Origin: Pseudomonadota bacterium
GTDB taxonomy: Bacteria > Pseudomonadota > Alphaproteobacteria > Micropepsales > Micropepsaceae
Reading direction: 5' to 3'
DNA length: 47,545 nt
NCBI GenBank assembly: GCA_021808875.1
Contig: JAKBAU010000003.1
Coordinates: 1-47,545, forward strand
Below are positions 1-8,195 of this stretch, piece after piece. Numbering within the stretch: position 1 is the stretch's first letter; the number at the start of each line of letters is the position of its first letter. The notes beneath the pieces were generated by a model, which saw nothing but the letters and a program-made list of their open reading frames with translations, was not told the DNA's origin and searched no databases. Made by a program: the position numbers and the translations under genes.

Positions 1-263
1 GGCTGTGGCGGAGCCTGAAGTACGAGGACGTGTTCATCAAAGCCTATGGCTCGGTTGCGGAGGCGCGCCGAGGCATCGGCGGGTGGCTGAGGTTTTATAA
101 CGAGGAGCGGCTGCACCAGGCGTTGGACTACCGGAGGCCGTGTGCGGTTTTCGTTGGCGAAGCCCACGAGCCTGTGGACAACGCCTCCGCTTTGAATGGC
201 TGCGGCGTTGCCCACAGGCTCGTGGGCACGGAGTTGAAAAGGGAGTTGACCCATGTAGAATAG
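1..263 (+). CDS. IS3-family transposase (OrfB) C-terminal end, cut by window start
   Basis: The open frame enters from the left edge (first full codon at base 3) and reads LWRSLKYEDVFIKAY, then GWLRFYNEERLHQALDYR. This is the hallmark C-terminal end of the DDE integrase-type OrfB of IS3 elements, where RSLKYE and the YN-x-R-x-H-x-AL box surround the last catalytic region. The family fold (rve domain) lies off the window. After the conserved part the frame runs about 35 more residues through a strong inverted repeat (162-227), so the natural C-terminus may be altered. No IS terminal repeat is recognisable downstream, and completeness of the element cannot be judged. Recognition of the family is firm; the exact subgroup is not. 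Confidence 0.85.
   Translation, partial: LWRSLKYEDVFIKAYGSVAEARRGIGGWLRFYNEERLHQALDYRRPCAVFVGEAHEPVDNASALNGCGVAHRLVGTELKRELTHVE
162..227. repeat. 24-bp inverted repeat (hairpin) in transposase tail
   Basis: Bases 162-185 and 204-227 are reverse complements with 23 of 24 positions matching, separated by 18 bases. It begins GCCCACGAGCCTGTGG and closes with CCACAGGCTCGTGGGC. It lies inside the last codons of the transposase frame. There is no T-run after it, so it is not a typical intrinsic terminator. It could be a palindromic mobile repeat or a structure that limits read-through into the element. Confidence 0.8.
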
Positions 264-567
264 AGTATATACTTAGATAATACTTTGTCCCTCTGATCGG
301 GCGGGAATGGGAAATGCGGCGGGACTCTTACTCTTAAGTCACCCCGGTTCCTGTCCAGCCGATGGGGTCCACCTCAGTTTAAGCCTCGCAAAACTCGTGT
401 GCGAAAGCACCTCTTTTGCAAGGACATTTGCGAAGCGGCAGTGCGACATAAGATTGCATTACAGCCAGCCGGAGGAAAACCATATTGCTCGTTGTGGCCC
501 TCGGTCAGCAGCAATCCGCCTTGTGCTACTTTTCTGTTCCTCTCAGCCGCACAGGCCCATACAAGGC
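264..567. other. Gap without a convincing gene
   Basis: AT-richer start (AGAGTATATACTTAGATAAT near 264-283) followed by ordinary sequence. Possible frames here have no plausible start context or family motif. It probably holds the end of the IS3 element and the promoter region of the next operon, but I see no terminal repeat or clear promoter boxes. Confidence 0.4.
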
Positions 568-601
568 AATCCTAGCGAGAAATGCGATTCCCGCTAGGAT
601 T
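568..601. promoter_or_regulatory. 10-bp stem hairpin just upstream of the zinc-ribbon/integrase operon
   Basis: AATCCTAGCG (568-577) and CGCTAGGATT (592-601) form a perfect stem with a 14-base loop. An in-frame ATG (582) lies in the loop, while the better-placed start (GTG 612, preceded by GGAGGAG at 602-608) lies just after the stem. It may be an operator or an mRNA structure affecting initiation; function not shown. Confidence 0.5.
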
Positions 602-611
602 GGAGGAGCCG

Positions 612-1163
612 GTGCCGACCCGTCGCGAGCCCTTGGAATATGTCCGGTGCGCCAATGAAGCGTGCGTCTCGCTGCTGGCGGTGCGCGACCCGGAGCCCGG
701 CGATGCCATCGGTGCGGCGGACACCTGTCCGATCTGCAAACGCCGGGCTGGGTTCTCGCCGAAAGACGCCGCCTGGGCGCATGACGGCCGGACGGCCACT
801 GAGTTTGTGCTCCCGCACGGCGTCTCGCCTCAAAGAGCCGGTGGCGACTCTACCGCCGTCGATCGTGCTGTCGCTCAGTTCACCAGGCGCATCCTTCATG
901 ACCTCGAAGGATATCGGCCTGCCGTTCGGCGGCTCGGACCTAGGGCGCGCAGGGGCGGCGTGAATGGCGGTCCCGAGATCGGCCTCATGTTGCAGTTGCA
1001 TGGCCTTGTCAGGAATTCGGACGAGATGGACCGCGCGCGGGAGGCAGCCGCCGCTATCGCCCGAGAAACATTTAGAGGCTTGACCGCGTTTCGCCTCATG
1101 ACCGTTTCCGCATCTGATTGCCGCGCCAGCGACGTCGGCGGCGGAGATGAGATCCATGGCTGA
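612..1163 (+). CDS. Putative zinc-ribbon protein upstream of integrase
   Basis: A 183-residue protein if started at GTG 612, which has GGAGGAG at 602-608; an in-frame ATG at 582 is possible but sits in a hairpin loop. Near the N-terminus C13-x4-C18 and C39-x2-C42 (in TCPICK) make a likely zinc ribbon. The rest has no recognisable domain. Its last bases overlap the integrase start by 8 bases, pointing to translational coupling and a shared mRNA with the integrase and the Abi_C gene. A long minus-strand frame covers the same bases but has no motif. No family recognised; a DNA-binding or recombination-directionality role would be guesswork. Confidence 0.55.
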   Translation: MPTRREPLEYVRCANEACVSLLAVRDPEPGDAIGAADTCPICKRRAGFSPKDAAWAHDGRTATEFVLPHGVSPQRAGGDSTAVDRAVAQFTRRILHDLEGYRPAVRRLGPRARRGGVNGGPEIGLMLQLHGLVRNSDEMDRAREAAAAIARETFRGLTAFRLMTVSASDCRASDVGGGDEIHG

Positions 1164-2145
1164 ATGCGACCAAGCCCTCCTCATCGTCGACGACCGCGAG
1201 CACCTTCCGGCGTTTCCTGTCATTGAGCTCGAGCAGGCGCGCGAATACGCGGACGCCTCCCGCGCGGCGTCCACCCGCAAGGCTTACGAAGCCGATTGGC
1301 GGGTTTTCTCGGCGTGGTGCCGTGAGCGCAGCCTGGAATCCTTGCCCACGGACCCGCGTGTGGTGGCAGTTTTCCTTTCATCCGAAGCCGCCCGGGGCTG
1401 CGCGCCGCTCACTGTCGGCAGGCGCCTGGCGGCTATTGGCTACACGCACCGCCGCGCCGGGTTTCAGCCGCCGCAGCAGACGGAAGGCGCCGCGGCGATC
1501 ACCGAGGTTCTTGCAGGCATCCGGCGGTCAAGGATTTTACCGCCGATACGCAAGGCCGCCGCTGACGCGGATATCACCTGGCAACTTCTCCACGGCATTA
1601 AAGGCGACAGCCTCCGAGACCATCGCGACCGTGCCCTTATCGCGATCGGGATGGCGGCCGCGCTGCGCAGGTCCGAGCTTGTGGCTCTCCGGGTTGAAGA
1701 CGTCGAACGGTCAAAGGAGGGCCTGCGGGTCCGAATTGCGCGCAGTAAGACGGACCAGGAGGGCCTCGGCCAGGTCATCGCCATCCCGAACGGCAGGCGC
1801 CTCCGGCCGGTGGCGCTGCTGGACGCGTGGCTGGCGGCGGCCAACATCAGCGACGGCTACCTGTTCAGGAGGTTCGTCTCAAAGGCCGACAAGCTGTCGA
1901 CGGACCCGATGGATGACGCGGCGGTCGCACTTACCGTCAAGAAGCGCGCCGCAGCCGCCGGGCTGAAGCCGGAGGACTACGCCGGGCACAGCCTCCGGTC
2001 GGGATTTTTGACCAGCGCGGCGCGGGCTGGAGCGTCTATTTGGAAGATGCAGGAGGTCTCGAGACACAAGAGCGTCCAGGTCCTCAGCGGGTATGTCCGG
2101 AGTGCTGAGCTTTTCGAGGACCACGCCGGGGCGGATTTCCTCTAA
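1156..2145 (+). CDS. Tyrosine recombinase / phage-type integrase
   Basis: Site-specific recombinase of the lambda integrase family, which cuts and rejoins DNA through a covalent 3'-phosphotyrosine. An N-terminal SAM-like core-binding domain (about residues 25-115, STRKAYEADWRVFSAWC) precedes the catalytic domain. All active-site residues are visible, numbered from ATG 1156: R171 in ALRRSEL, K198 in RSKTDQ, H278-x-x-R281 in GHSLRSGF, H304 in SRHKSV and Y313 in LSGYVR. ATG 1147 is also in frame, but GGAG at 1143-1146 is better spaced for 1156. Length (about 329 aa) is normal. It overlaps the previous gene and shares TAATG with the next one. It resembles plasmid or integrative-element recombinases with broad roles; the att site is not identified. 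Confidence 0.93.
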   Translation: MAECDQALLIVDDREHLPAFPVIELEQAREYADASRAASTRKAYEADWRVFSAWCRERSLESLPTDPRVVAVFLSSEAARGCAPLTVGRRLAAIGYTHRRAGFQPPQQTEGAAAITEVLAGIRRSRILPPIRKAAADADITWQLLHGIKGDSLRDHRDRALIAIGMAAALRRSELVALRVEDVERSKEGLRVRIARSKTDQEGLGQVIAIPNGRRLRPVALLDAWLAAANISDGYLFRRFVSKADKLSTDPMDDAAVALTVKKRAAAAGLKPEDYAGHSLRSGFLTSAARAGASIWKMQEVSRHKSVQVLSGYVRSAELFEDHAGADFL

Positions 2146-3026
2146 TGTCGGATAGCAAGCCAGAGCTCATCAGCAGACGGGTGCGGACAGTGTTCGCAGA
2201 CTACGTGACGGCATCGTCCACTCTTCGTGAGATTGAAGACGCGTTCGAGGGCGCGCGCGTTCCATTCAAGCCGGACGGAGTCACGCCGAGTGGAAGCCAG
2301 CGCCGAACGATGGCCGCTGGCTACTTCAATGGGCTTGATTTCTCCGCACCGGCCGACGTCCGCCTGTTCCTCGACGCGTTGTCGACCTTGGCGCGCGAGG
2401 CTGACAGGATGCACAAGGTCACATGTGATCATCACAGCGTCCCTTGGATGAAGTCTTCCGAGCCACCCCCGGAGCACCCGATGGCGAAGTTGCTTGGGGA
2501 GTTGCGCCGGTGCGGCTGGGAATGGCGAGATGGCGAGATGGTCGCCGTGTCCGTCTCCGCACGCCTGGCCGACGCCAAGTCGCTCGCCAAAGACCTTGAC
2601 CTGAGCCATCTCGGCGAGCACATCGCGCGCATCGAGCGCTCGATCGACGCCGACCCGGGCTTGGCGATCGGCTCCGCGAAAGAAATGGTTGAGACCGTCT
2701 GCAAGACCATCCTGCGCCGCAGAGGCAAGGAATGCAGCCCCAAGGACGACATCCTGACACTTGGTAAGGCGACATTTGCGCTGCTCAAGCAGACGCCCGA
2801 TGACATCCCGGATGCCGCCAAAGGGGCGGCGACGATCAAACGGATGCTCAGCAATTTGTCCTCCGTCGTCCAAGGCGTAGCCGAGCTACGTGGCTGGTAC
2901 GGCACCGGCCATGGAAAGGATGGGAAGGCAAAAGGCCTTACCCCCCGTCACGCCCGGCTTGCAGTCGGGGCCGCCGCGACGCTCGCGTGGTACCTCCTCG
3001 ACACCGACCGCGAGACCTTGCCTTAA
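2145..3026 (+). CDS. Abortive infection family protein (Abi_C C-terminal domain)
   Basis: A 293-residue protein. The C-terminal half carries the Abi_C signature: AIGSAKEMVETVCKTIL around residue 175, a middle helical stretch, and GTGHGK ... LTPRHARLAVGAAATL near residues 253-282. In characterised relatives this domain belongs to abortive-infection proteins that stop growth of phage-infected cells; the biochemical activity is mostly unknown. The N-terminal 140 residues are not recognised. The ATG overlaps the integrase stop by one base (TAATG), so it is translationally coupled to a recombinase, an arrangement that fits cargo of an integrative element. Defence function is inferred from the family and the neighbourhood. 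Confidence 0.8.
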   Translation: MSDSKPELISRRVRTVFADYVTASSTLREIEDAFEGARVPFKPDGVTPSGSQRRTMAAGYFNGLDFSAPADVRLFLDALSTLAREADRMHKVTCDHHSVPWMKSSEPPPEHPMAKLLGELRRCGWEWRDGEMVAVSVSARLADAKSLAKDLDLSHLGEHIARIERSIDADPGLAIGSAKEMVETVCKTILRRRGKECSPKDDILTLGKATFALLKQTPDDIPDAAKGAATIKRMLSNLSSVVQGVAELRGWYGTGHGKDGKAKGLTPRHARLAVGAAATLAWYLLDTDRETLP

Positions 3027-3070
3027 TGGACCATTCCGGCCAAAAGTGAATGAAATCCACACCGAATGCT

Positions 3071-3275
3071 CAAAGTCGGTTGCAGGTCTTGTGTCCTCTA
3101 ATAATAGGGGACGTAAGACCATGGATCGGCTGGCCGCCGCGCATTGCAGGACACGTCAGCCGGGAAGGAGCGCCTCGGCGCTCCCCGGTCCCTGTGTCCA
3201 GCAGTCGCCCAAGGTGGGCAAAACCTAGATGTCTGTGTTATCTCATAGAAGACACAAGACCTGCAACCGACTTTG
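3071..3275. mobile_element. MITE-like 205-bp element with 30-bp terminal inverted repeats
   Basis: Ends 3071-3100 and 3246-3275 are inverted copies matching at 29 of 30 positions (outer ends CAAAGTCGGTTGCAGGTC). The interior holds no transposase and contains a further hairpin (GGAGCGCC...GGCGCTCC near 3166-3183). Non-coding inside with long TIRs is the form of a miniature inverted-repeat element or an IS deletion derivative. No clear target-site duplication is seen at the flanks. It sits between the Abi_C stop and the 3' end of a broken phosphoesterase gene. Confidence 0.6.
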
Positions 3276-3296
3276 GCACTTTGCCGTTGAAATTGC

Positions 3297-3977
3297 TCAT
3301 TTTCCCCGGAAATCGGGCAATTGGAAGACCTCGGCTTTCGCCAGTCCGACCACGCGCATGCCGCCAGCGGTGACTACATCGCTGCTCCGGTGATGGTGCC
3401 CATGGATCACCAACTTCGCCCTTGTCCGGCGCGCCAGTTCGTCAATAGCGGCGAAGCCGTGCCGGTGCGTCGTCGACGCTTCATGCGTGATGAGGACGTC
3501 CGTCCGCATGGCGGCTACGCTTTCCCAATCCGATCGCCAACATGTCGCCCGCTGCCTGAGCGGCAGTCCTCCTCGCTACATGCTCTGCTTACGGCAGGCA
3601 CGCCGTAGGAAGTCATCGGGAGAGGGGTGCACCGGCTCCGCCAGGTCGTCCTTGGGCCACCAAACAGCCTCCCGGAAAACCCCGCCGTAGCCGACGACGA
3701 GGTTGCCATCGCAGAGGACCGGCCGAGTGTGGATGCAGCCGCCCGGATGGGAGCCGAACAGGTTGTCATACCAAGTCTCCCGGCCCGCATCGTGGTTGCC
3801 CTGGATCCAGAGGACTCTGATGTCGGCTGCGAACACGGGCGCCAGGACCTCACGAAGCGGACGGTCGAGATCGCAATCCCCGACTAGGATGATGCTGTCA
3901 CCTCGGCCGAGCCCCCGGGCGGCGGAAAGGAGCGGGCGCCACTCGGAATGCGGGTCGCCGTAAACGAGGGTGGTCAT
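3297..3977 (-). pseudogene. Calcineurin-like metallophosphoesterase interrupted by one in-frame TAG
   Basis: Read from ATG 3977 (AGGAG seven bases upstream) the frame gives the metallophosphoesterase motifs GDPH (residues 7-10), GD (33-34) and GNHD (60-63). It then meets TAG at 3576-3578 (codon 134) inside CRKQSM*RGGLPLRQR. The same frame continues without a shift into LITHEAS and VIHGHHH, the family's last metal-binding motif, and ends at 3297. Full length would be 226 residues, normal for the family. These enzymes hydrolyse phosphoesters with a two-metal centre. Without the GHHH motif the truncated product should be inactive. The change looks like CAG to TAG. It follows the coiled-coil gene after 38 bases. 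A sequencing error or read-through cannot be excluded. Confidence 0.8.
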
Positions 3978-4015
3978 CGTAGGCTCCTGGCGAGCTGATG
4001 CCGCCGGAGCCTGGT

Positions 4016-4597
4016 CTACTCGGCGGCGTGAGGGATGGTCGTCGTTGGCTCCGGCTCTGCCTCCGGCTGGGCATGCGGTATGCGCACTCGGACCTTGGGG
4101 CCTGGGGGTAGGGCACGGGCTTCTCTGCGCCACTTGCCAAGGAGCGCGGCCTTAATTTCGTCGACCGTTGCTCCGTAATGCCGGGCGAGCTGCGCGTAGC
4201 TGTAGGAACCATATTCTCGCAGCGTCCGCATGTTGGCGATGTCTCTGGCGCTGAACCGGGTCTCCGGCTCTCCAATCTTGGCCTGCGCGTCCGCGATCTG
4301 CCGTTCAAGTTCGGCCACGCGCTCACGGAGCACGCCGTTCTCCATGGCATCCAGCAACTCGGCCGCAGTCGTGATGACGGTTTCCGCAACGGTGTCCAGA
4401 ACAGTTTGCGAGACATCCTCTTGAATGTCCGGCCTAAGCGCTTTGATGCCAGCCGCTACAATGCGTCCGAACGTAACGCCACGCCTATCGTCGGGTGACA
4501 ACTTGACCAGCGTCATGCTCATCTCGCGCGATACTCGCCCTGTTCGCTCCCGTTTCTTGACGGGGTTCTCACGAACTTTGATGGGCGGTCCGGCCAT
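4016..4597 (-). CDS. Hypothetical coiled-coil protein with HTH-like C-terminal segment
   Basis: 193 residues from ATG 4597, preceded by GAGAGGAG. The N-terminus is basic (KKRERTGRVSRE). Residues about 88-113 (LLDAMENGVLRERVAELERQIADAQ) predict a coiled coil, and about 118-150 (SARDIANMRTLREYGSYSYAQLARHYGATVDEIKAAL) look like a helix-turn-helix. The tail is proline- and acid-rich. No family is recognised. It lies 38 bases upstream of the broken phosphoesterase on the same strand, probably in one mRNA, and is divergent from the tandem-HTH gene at 4860, with a 262-base shared promoter region between them. A DNA-binding accessory protein of a plasmid is a reasonable guess only. Confidence 0.65.
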   Translation of the reverse strand: MAGPPIKVRENPVKKRERTGRVSREMSMTLVKLSPDDRRGVTFGRIVAAGIKALRPDIQEDVSQTVLDTVAETVITTAAELLDAMENGVLRERVAELERQIADAQAKIGEPETRFSARDIANMRTLREYGSYSYAQLARHYGATVDEIKAALLGKWRREARALPPGPKVRVRIPHAQPEAEPEPTTTIPHAAE

Positions 4598-4859
4598 ACT
4601 CTGTCGCTCCTCTCGGCGGCCGGATATTGCCCACGTATCAACGGTCTTACAAGCCGAATTTATGAAACTGGTTCAAAATCCTGCCGCTGTTGCATCCATG
4701 CGGCGCATTGGCTTCCCGCCCAGACATACGGGTGATGTGCCGTCTGATGAATTTTGAAGCTGTTGCAAACAGTCGCTGCCTCATGATGCGCAGGCCGCTA
4801 GATTCAATCTCTCGAAGGCGTTACAAATCACTTATGCCACTTCTGCCCTCAAGGTCTCC

Positions 4860-5291
4860 ATGGTCCGCCCACCCCGCGCCATCCCCACGCTGCCCGCCGT
4901 CGTTCCGCCGCCCACGGACGATGCCGAATACATGCTCCGGTTTAAGCGGCGCCACCGGCTGACAAGCACCGACATTGCCCGCGTGCTGGGCGTCGGCGAG
5001 CGCCGGGTCTCATCCTGGTCGGCGGGGCAGGAACCGATCGACTCATGGGGGCGCCTGGCGCTCGAGGCATACGATACGGCCCGCACTGACGGCTGGTCGA
5101 GGACATGGACATCGGCTGACGTCAAGTCCTGGAAAGACGCCCACCGCCTGAGCAACAAGACGGCTGCCGACTTGCTAGATATCGGGACCCGCCGGTTCGC
5201 GGGCTGGTCGTCGGGCGAAGAGCCGGTTCCGACCTGGGCCGCGGCGGCAATGACGGGATATTCGCTCAGCCAACGCCAGCCAGCACAGTAA
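4860..5291 (+). CDS. Small protein with two tandem HTH-like repeats
   Basis: 143 residues containing an internal duplication: residues about 27-72 (RFKRRHRLTSTDIARVLGVG ... SSWSAGQEPIDSWGRLALEAY) and about 90-134 (KSWKDAHRLSNKTAADLLDIG ... AGWSSGEEPVPTWAAAAMTGY) align across their length. Each unit reads as an XRE/lambda-repressor-like helix-turn-helix followed by a conserved G-x-EP-x-x-(S/T)W element. Two units in one chain would allow binding of two half-sites without a dimer. The start has only a weak ribosome site (AAGG near 4850). It is divergent from the coiled-coil gene at 4597. Likely a DNA-binding regulator; no named family recognised. Confidence 0.7.
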   Translation: MVRPPRAIPTLPAVVPPPTDDAEYMLRFKRRHRLTSTDIARVLGVGERRVSSWSAGQEPIDSWGRLALEAYDTARTDGWSRTWTSADVKSWKDAHRLSNKTAADLLDIGTRRFAGWSSGEEPVPTWAAAAMTGYSLSQRQPAQ

Positions 5292-5607
5292 ACTGCGGTT
5301 TGGCTACGGCCCGCACACCGTAAAACACCGCGCAATACGGTGCCTGTTTTGTCAACTTGGTTTGTGAATCCACCGGAATTGGCTCTGAATTCGCAGTTCC
5401 ATCTTTCTGGTACTAGACCATGGAGTAACTGTGGGCCGAGAGTTTAGGGCATGTGAATCCAGAGTTGAAACTGGCCGCCTGGAGGAACAGTCAGGTCGCC
5501 CTTGAAATGAGGGCGGCAATGCGTTAAATGTGTTGACCGATTTCGGCCGAACGCCAACTCGCATGTGCGGGAGATGGCACGGACGGCATCACGGAGCCCT
5601 TGGAACC
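5292..5607. other. Intergenic region with short hairpin
   Basis: No gene is supported. It contains a small stem CGCCCT (5499-5504) / AGGGCG (5512-5517) and an in-frame upstream extension of the next gene (ATG 5530) with no ribosome site. The AT-richer stretch 5350-5420 may hold the promoter, but no convincing -35/-10 pair was identified. Confidence 0.35.
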
Positions 5608-6522
5608 ATGGCGCGGGCAGTGGCGGCAGTTAAGCGCGGCAAGGCGGCGAAGCCCAAGGCTGTCGCCAAGCCGAGGGCGGCTGCGAAAGCGACAGTGCTA
5701 CCGGCAATCATTGAGCCGCAAGCCAAGGCCAAGCCAGCAAAAACCGAGGCTATGGCGCCGATCCCGTGGATGAGCGGGCGCATCATCGCATGCGATAGCT
5801 GCGGTGGCAGTGGTTCGCGAGGGCGTGGGAAGTGCAAGGCCTGCCAGGGCGTCGGCATGGTCTACAAAGCCAGGAACGGCCGCCTGCAAACCGTCGACCA
5901 GGCAACTGTTGAGGACGCCAGCGCAGAACTCGCACAATCCCAGGCGGCCAAGGCGGAGCGGCAGGTTGCCAAAGATTCGAGCCGTCGCGCGCCTGAGACT
6001 GCCCCGGCAGCTCCAGATGTGGTCCCGGCCGCCTCAGCACCGGCTGCAACTCCAGCTCCTGCGAAGTCACCTCGGCCGTCGGCGCCGGAACCAGAGGCCA
6101 TCGAGGCATTGTTGACATACGAGGCGTCGCCGGACATTGCAGAACGCAAGCTCTGGCATGATATCCGCAATCGCGCAGCGTATGTCCTCGTTACCGGCGC
6201 GCTGCCAACGCACCTGAGACCAGGTACCATCCGGCTGCTCAGGCAAATGACCGAGTTGTCGCGCGACCCTACCGCGCTTGACGGATCCGCGGGAGCCGTC
6301 TCGCTCAAACGGACCTACGTCCAGGCCTTTCGGTTGCAAGAGCACCCGATCGTGCAGCAAGCGCGCCGTTATGTCTCCGAGGGCTACCGGCTCTCGGTAA
6401 GCCGTGGGCCGACTGAGCGCAGGCCCTTCGGAAGGGTCTGGCTCTTCCGCCCGATCGACGACGAGCGCGCGTACCGGGCAACCATCCACAGCAGCGGCGC
6501 CGTCCAGGCGGGGTGGGTCTAG
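5608..6522 (+). CDS. Hypothetical protein with DnaJ-type CxxCxGxG zinc module
   Basis: From ATG 5608 the protein is 304 residues. It begins with a lysine/alanine-rich low-complexity segment (AVAAVKRGKAAKPKAVAKP), then has one DnaJ-like zinc module CDSCGGSGSRGRGKCKACQG (about residues 62-81). A Pro/Ala-rich linker and a folded C-terminal domain of about 120 residues follow (IEALLTYEASPDIAERKLWHDIRNRAAYV). A single pair of CxxCxGxG motifs is half of a true DnaJ zinc domain, so chaperone function is not implied; such modules also occur in phage and plasmid proteins that bind nucleic acid. An upstream in-frame ATG (5530) lacks a ribosome site. Function unknown. The AAA+ ATPase gene follows 101 bases downstream. 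Confidence 0.7.
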   Translation: MARAVAAVKRGKAAKPKAVAKPRAAAKATVLPAIIEPQAKAKPAKTEAMAPIPWMSGRIIACDSCGGSGSRGRGKCKACQGVGMVYKARNGRLQTVDQATVEDASAELAQSQAAKAERQVAKDSSRRAPETAPAAPDVVPAASAPAATPAPAKSPRPSAPEPEAIEALLTYEASPDIAERKLWHDIRNRAAYVLVTGALPTHLRPGTIRLLRQMTELSRDPTALDGSAGAVSLKRTYVQAFRLQEHPIVQQARRYVSEGYRLSVSRGPTERRPFGRVWLFRPIDDERAYRATIHSSGAVQAGWV

Positions 6523-6623
6523 ATGCCGAATCGTCGAATAGGGCGCGGGATGACCGGCCCCAAGACAACCAGGATCTAGCGCGGCGACCGCCCGTCCCGC
6601 GCCCCACACGCGCGGAGACGACG

Positions 6624-8195
6624 ATGAAGCCCCAATCCATTGTTGACATTATTGACAACCAGGATCCCGAACCCCGCTTGCTGACTGCGTGGCGGCGTGT
6701 GCTGCCACAAGACGGCAATGACGATCATGCCTCCTCGCTGTTTGAGCGCGTGCTCGCAATTGCAGAGATTTTGCGCGACCCTGATGGTGGCCTCCAGTAT
6801 GCCATCCGGCGGGTGCGCGCCGGTGACCCCAAAGGTTGGTTTTGCATCGCCGCCGGTGTTTGCACCGCCATCACGCTGACGGTGGCTGAGGCGCGTCCTG
6901 ACCGGGTCATCGACGACAAGGTGGACGCGTTCGCGGACGACTTGAGCTGCTCAGCACTTTGGCTCGCCGCTCGGTCTGGAGAGTCATACGGGCTGGTCGC
7001 GCTGCTCGCCGTTGCGTCACGGCTCCCTGCTGATGCCTTCAGGGACGAGGTGCCGCGCGCGGAGATGCTGCACGGCATGGCCTACGCGTTGCCCGTCGCG
7101 TTCGCCCTCGACCAGGGCGCTCGTGCGTTGGGCTTTGAGAAGCCGAGAGAACGTCGAAACCCCAAGATGGTCACAGAAATCGAACTCGATCGGGTGCGCC
7201 AGCATGAACCTGACCAGGTGCGACCTCTCGACGTCGACCGCGACCTTGCGGAAATCTTCGAGATGGCTGCGGCGAAGAAGGACGAAACATCGCGGTCCGC
7301 CCTCAGCCGCCGCGTGCTGCTCAGTCCGCTGCCGCCGACCCGTAGCCTGGCGGAAGGGGCGGCCATGCAGCGCTTCGATCGCCTGCGCCACCCGCTCAAA
7401 CTGTCGCGCGCGCCCGAGGCTAATCGGTTGGCTATGCGTTTGGCTCAGGAATTTCCCTGGGCCGCCGACGTCATCGAACGGCTGCGCGCCGACCTGGTGC
7501 TCTCAGAGCGTCTCGGGACGCGTTGGTTCCACATCAGGCCTAGTCTCATCGTCGGGGCCGCCGGATCAGGTAAAAGCCGCCTCGCCGCCCGGCTGCTTGA
7601 GGTAACCGGCATTCCTGGCACCGTGCTTTCGGCCTCGGGTAGCTCGGATAACCGCAGCCTGGCAGGCACCAGCCGTGGCTGGTCATCAGCCCAGCCCTCC
7701 CTTCCAACCAGCATCATGGTCGATAGGGAGTGCGCGAACCCACTCATCGTCATTGAAGAGGTGGACAAAGCAGGCGGCGGCCCAGCAAACGGGGAAATGG
7801 TGAAGACCCTGCTCGTGATGACCGAGCCGTCGACGGCCAAGGCTTACCTGGACGAAGGCCTTGGCGCTTCGGTCGATTTGTCCGCGGTTTCCTGGATCAT
7901 GACCGCCAATCGGCTTGACCTAGTCGACCCATTGCTGCGTACGCGCTGCCGGATTCTCCATATGCCGTCACCCCGGCCGAAGGATTTCGACTGCCTGCTC
8001 CATGGCTGCCTCTCCGACGTGGCGCGCGAGCATGGTGTTGCGATGGACATCCTGCCGGTCCTGGAGCCGCCAGTGGTCGCCGCCATGCGGTCCGGGTTCA
8101 TCCGCGGCAACCTGTCGGCGCGCCAGCTCGCCAGCCTTGTCCGTCGGGCGCTGGAGTTGGCCGCAGAGGCGGAGCGCGTGCCGATTCGTCACTGA
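6624..8195 (+). CDS. AAA+ family ATPase
   Basis: 523 residues from ATG 6624, with GGAG about 8 bases upstream; a longer frame from 6513 lacks a ribosome site. The first 280 residues are helical and unrecognised. An AAA+ module follows: Walker A GAAGSGKS at 311-318, Walker B LIVIEEVD at 374-381, and a sensor-1-like stretch SWIMTANRLD near 424-433. Arginines in LLRTRCRIL after sensor 1 fit an arginine-finger region. The pattern resembles Lon- and MoxR-like AAA+ proteins, but no protease residues are present. Such ATPases remodel protein or nucleic-acid complexes. Substrate unknown. Its 3' end overlaps the convergent HEPN-like gene by 7 bases. Confidence 0.85.
   Translation: MKPQSIVDIIDNQDPEPRLLTAWRRVLPQDGNDDHASSLFERVLAIAEILRDPDGGLQYAIRRVRAGDPKGWFCIAAGVCTAITLTVAEARPDRVIDDKVDAFADDLSCSALWLAARSGESYGLVALLAVASRLPADAFRDEVPRAEMLHGMAYALPVAFALDQGARALGFEKPRERRNPKMVTEIELDRVRQHEPDQVRPLDVDRDLAEIFEMAAAKKDETSRSALSRRVLLSPLPPTRSLAEGAAMQRFDRLRHPLKLSRAPEANRLAMRLAQEFPWAADVIERLRADLVLSERLGTRWFHIRPSLIVGAAGSGKSRLAARLLEVTGIPGTVLSASGSSDNRSLAGTSRGWSSAQPSLPTSIMVDRECANPLIVIEEVDKAGGGPANGEMVKTLLVMTEPSTAKAYLDEGLGASVDLSAVSWIMTANRLDLVDPLLRTRCRILHMPSPRPKDFDCLLHGCLSDVAREHGVAMDILPVLEPPVVAAMRSGFIRGNLSARQLASLVRRALELAAEAERVPIRH

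Noticed and set aside
594..1280. 228-codon minus-strand frame opposite the zinc-ribbon and integrase genes
   Set aside because: No family motif; serine/arginine-rich composition typical of a shadow; the plus-strand genes have motifs and coupled starts.
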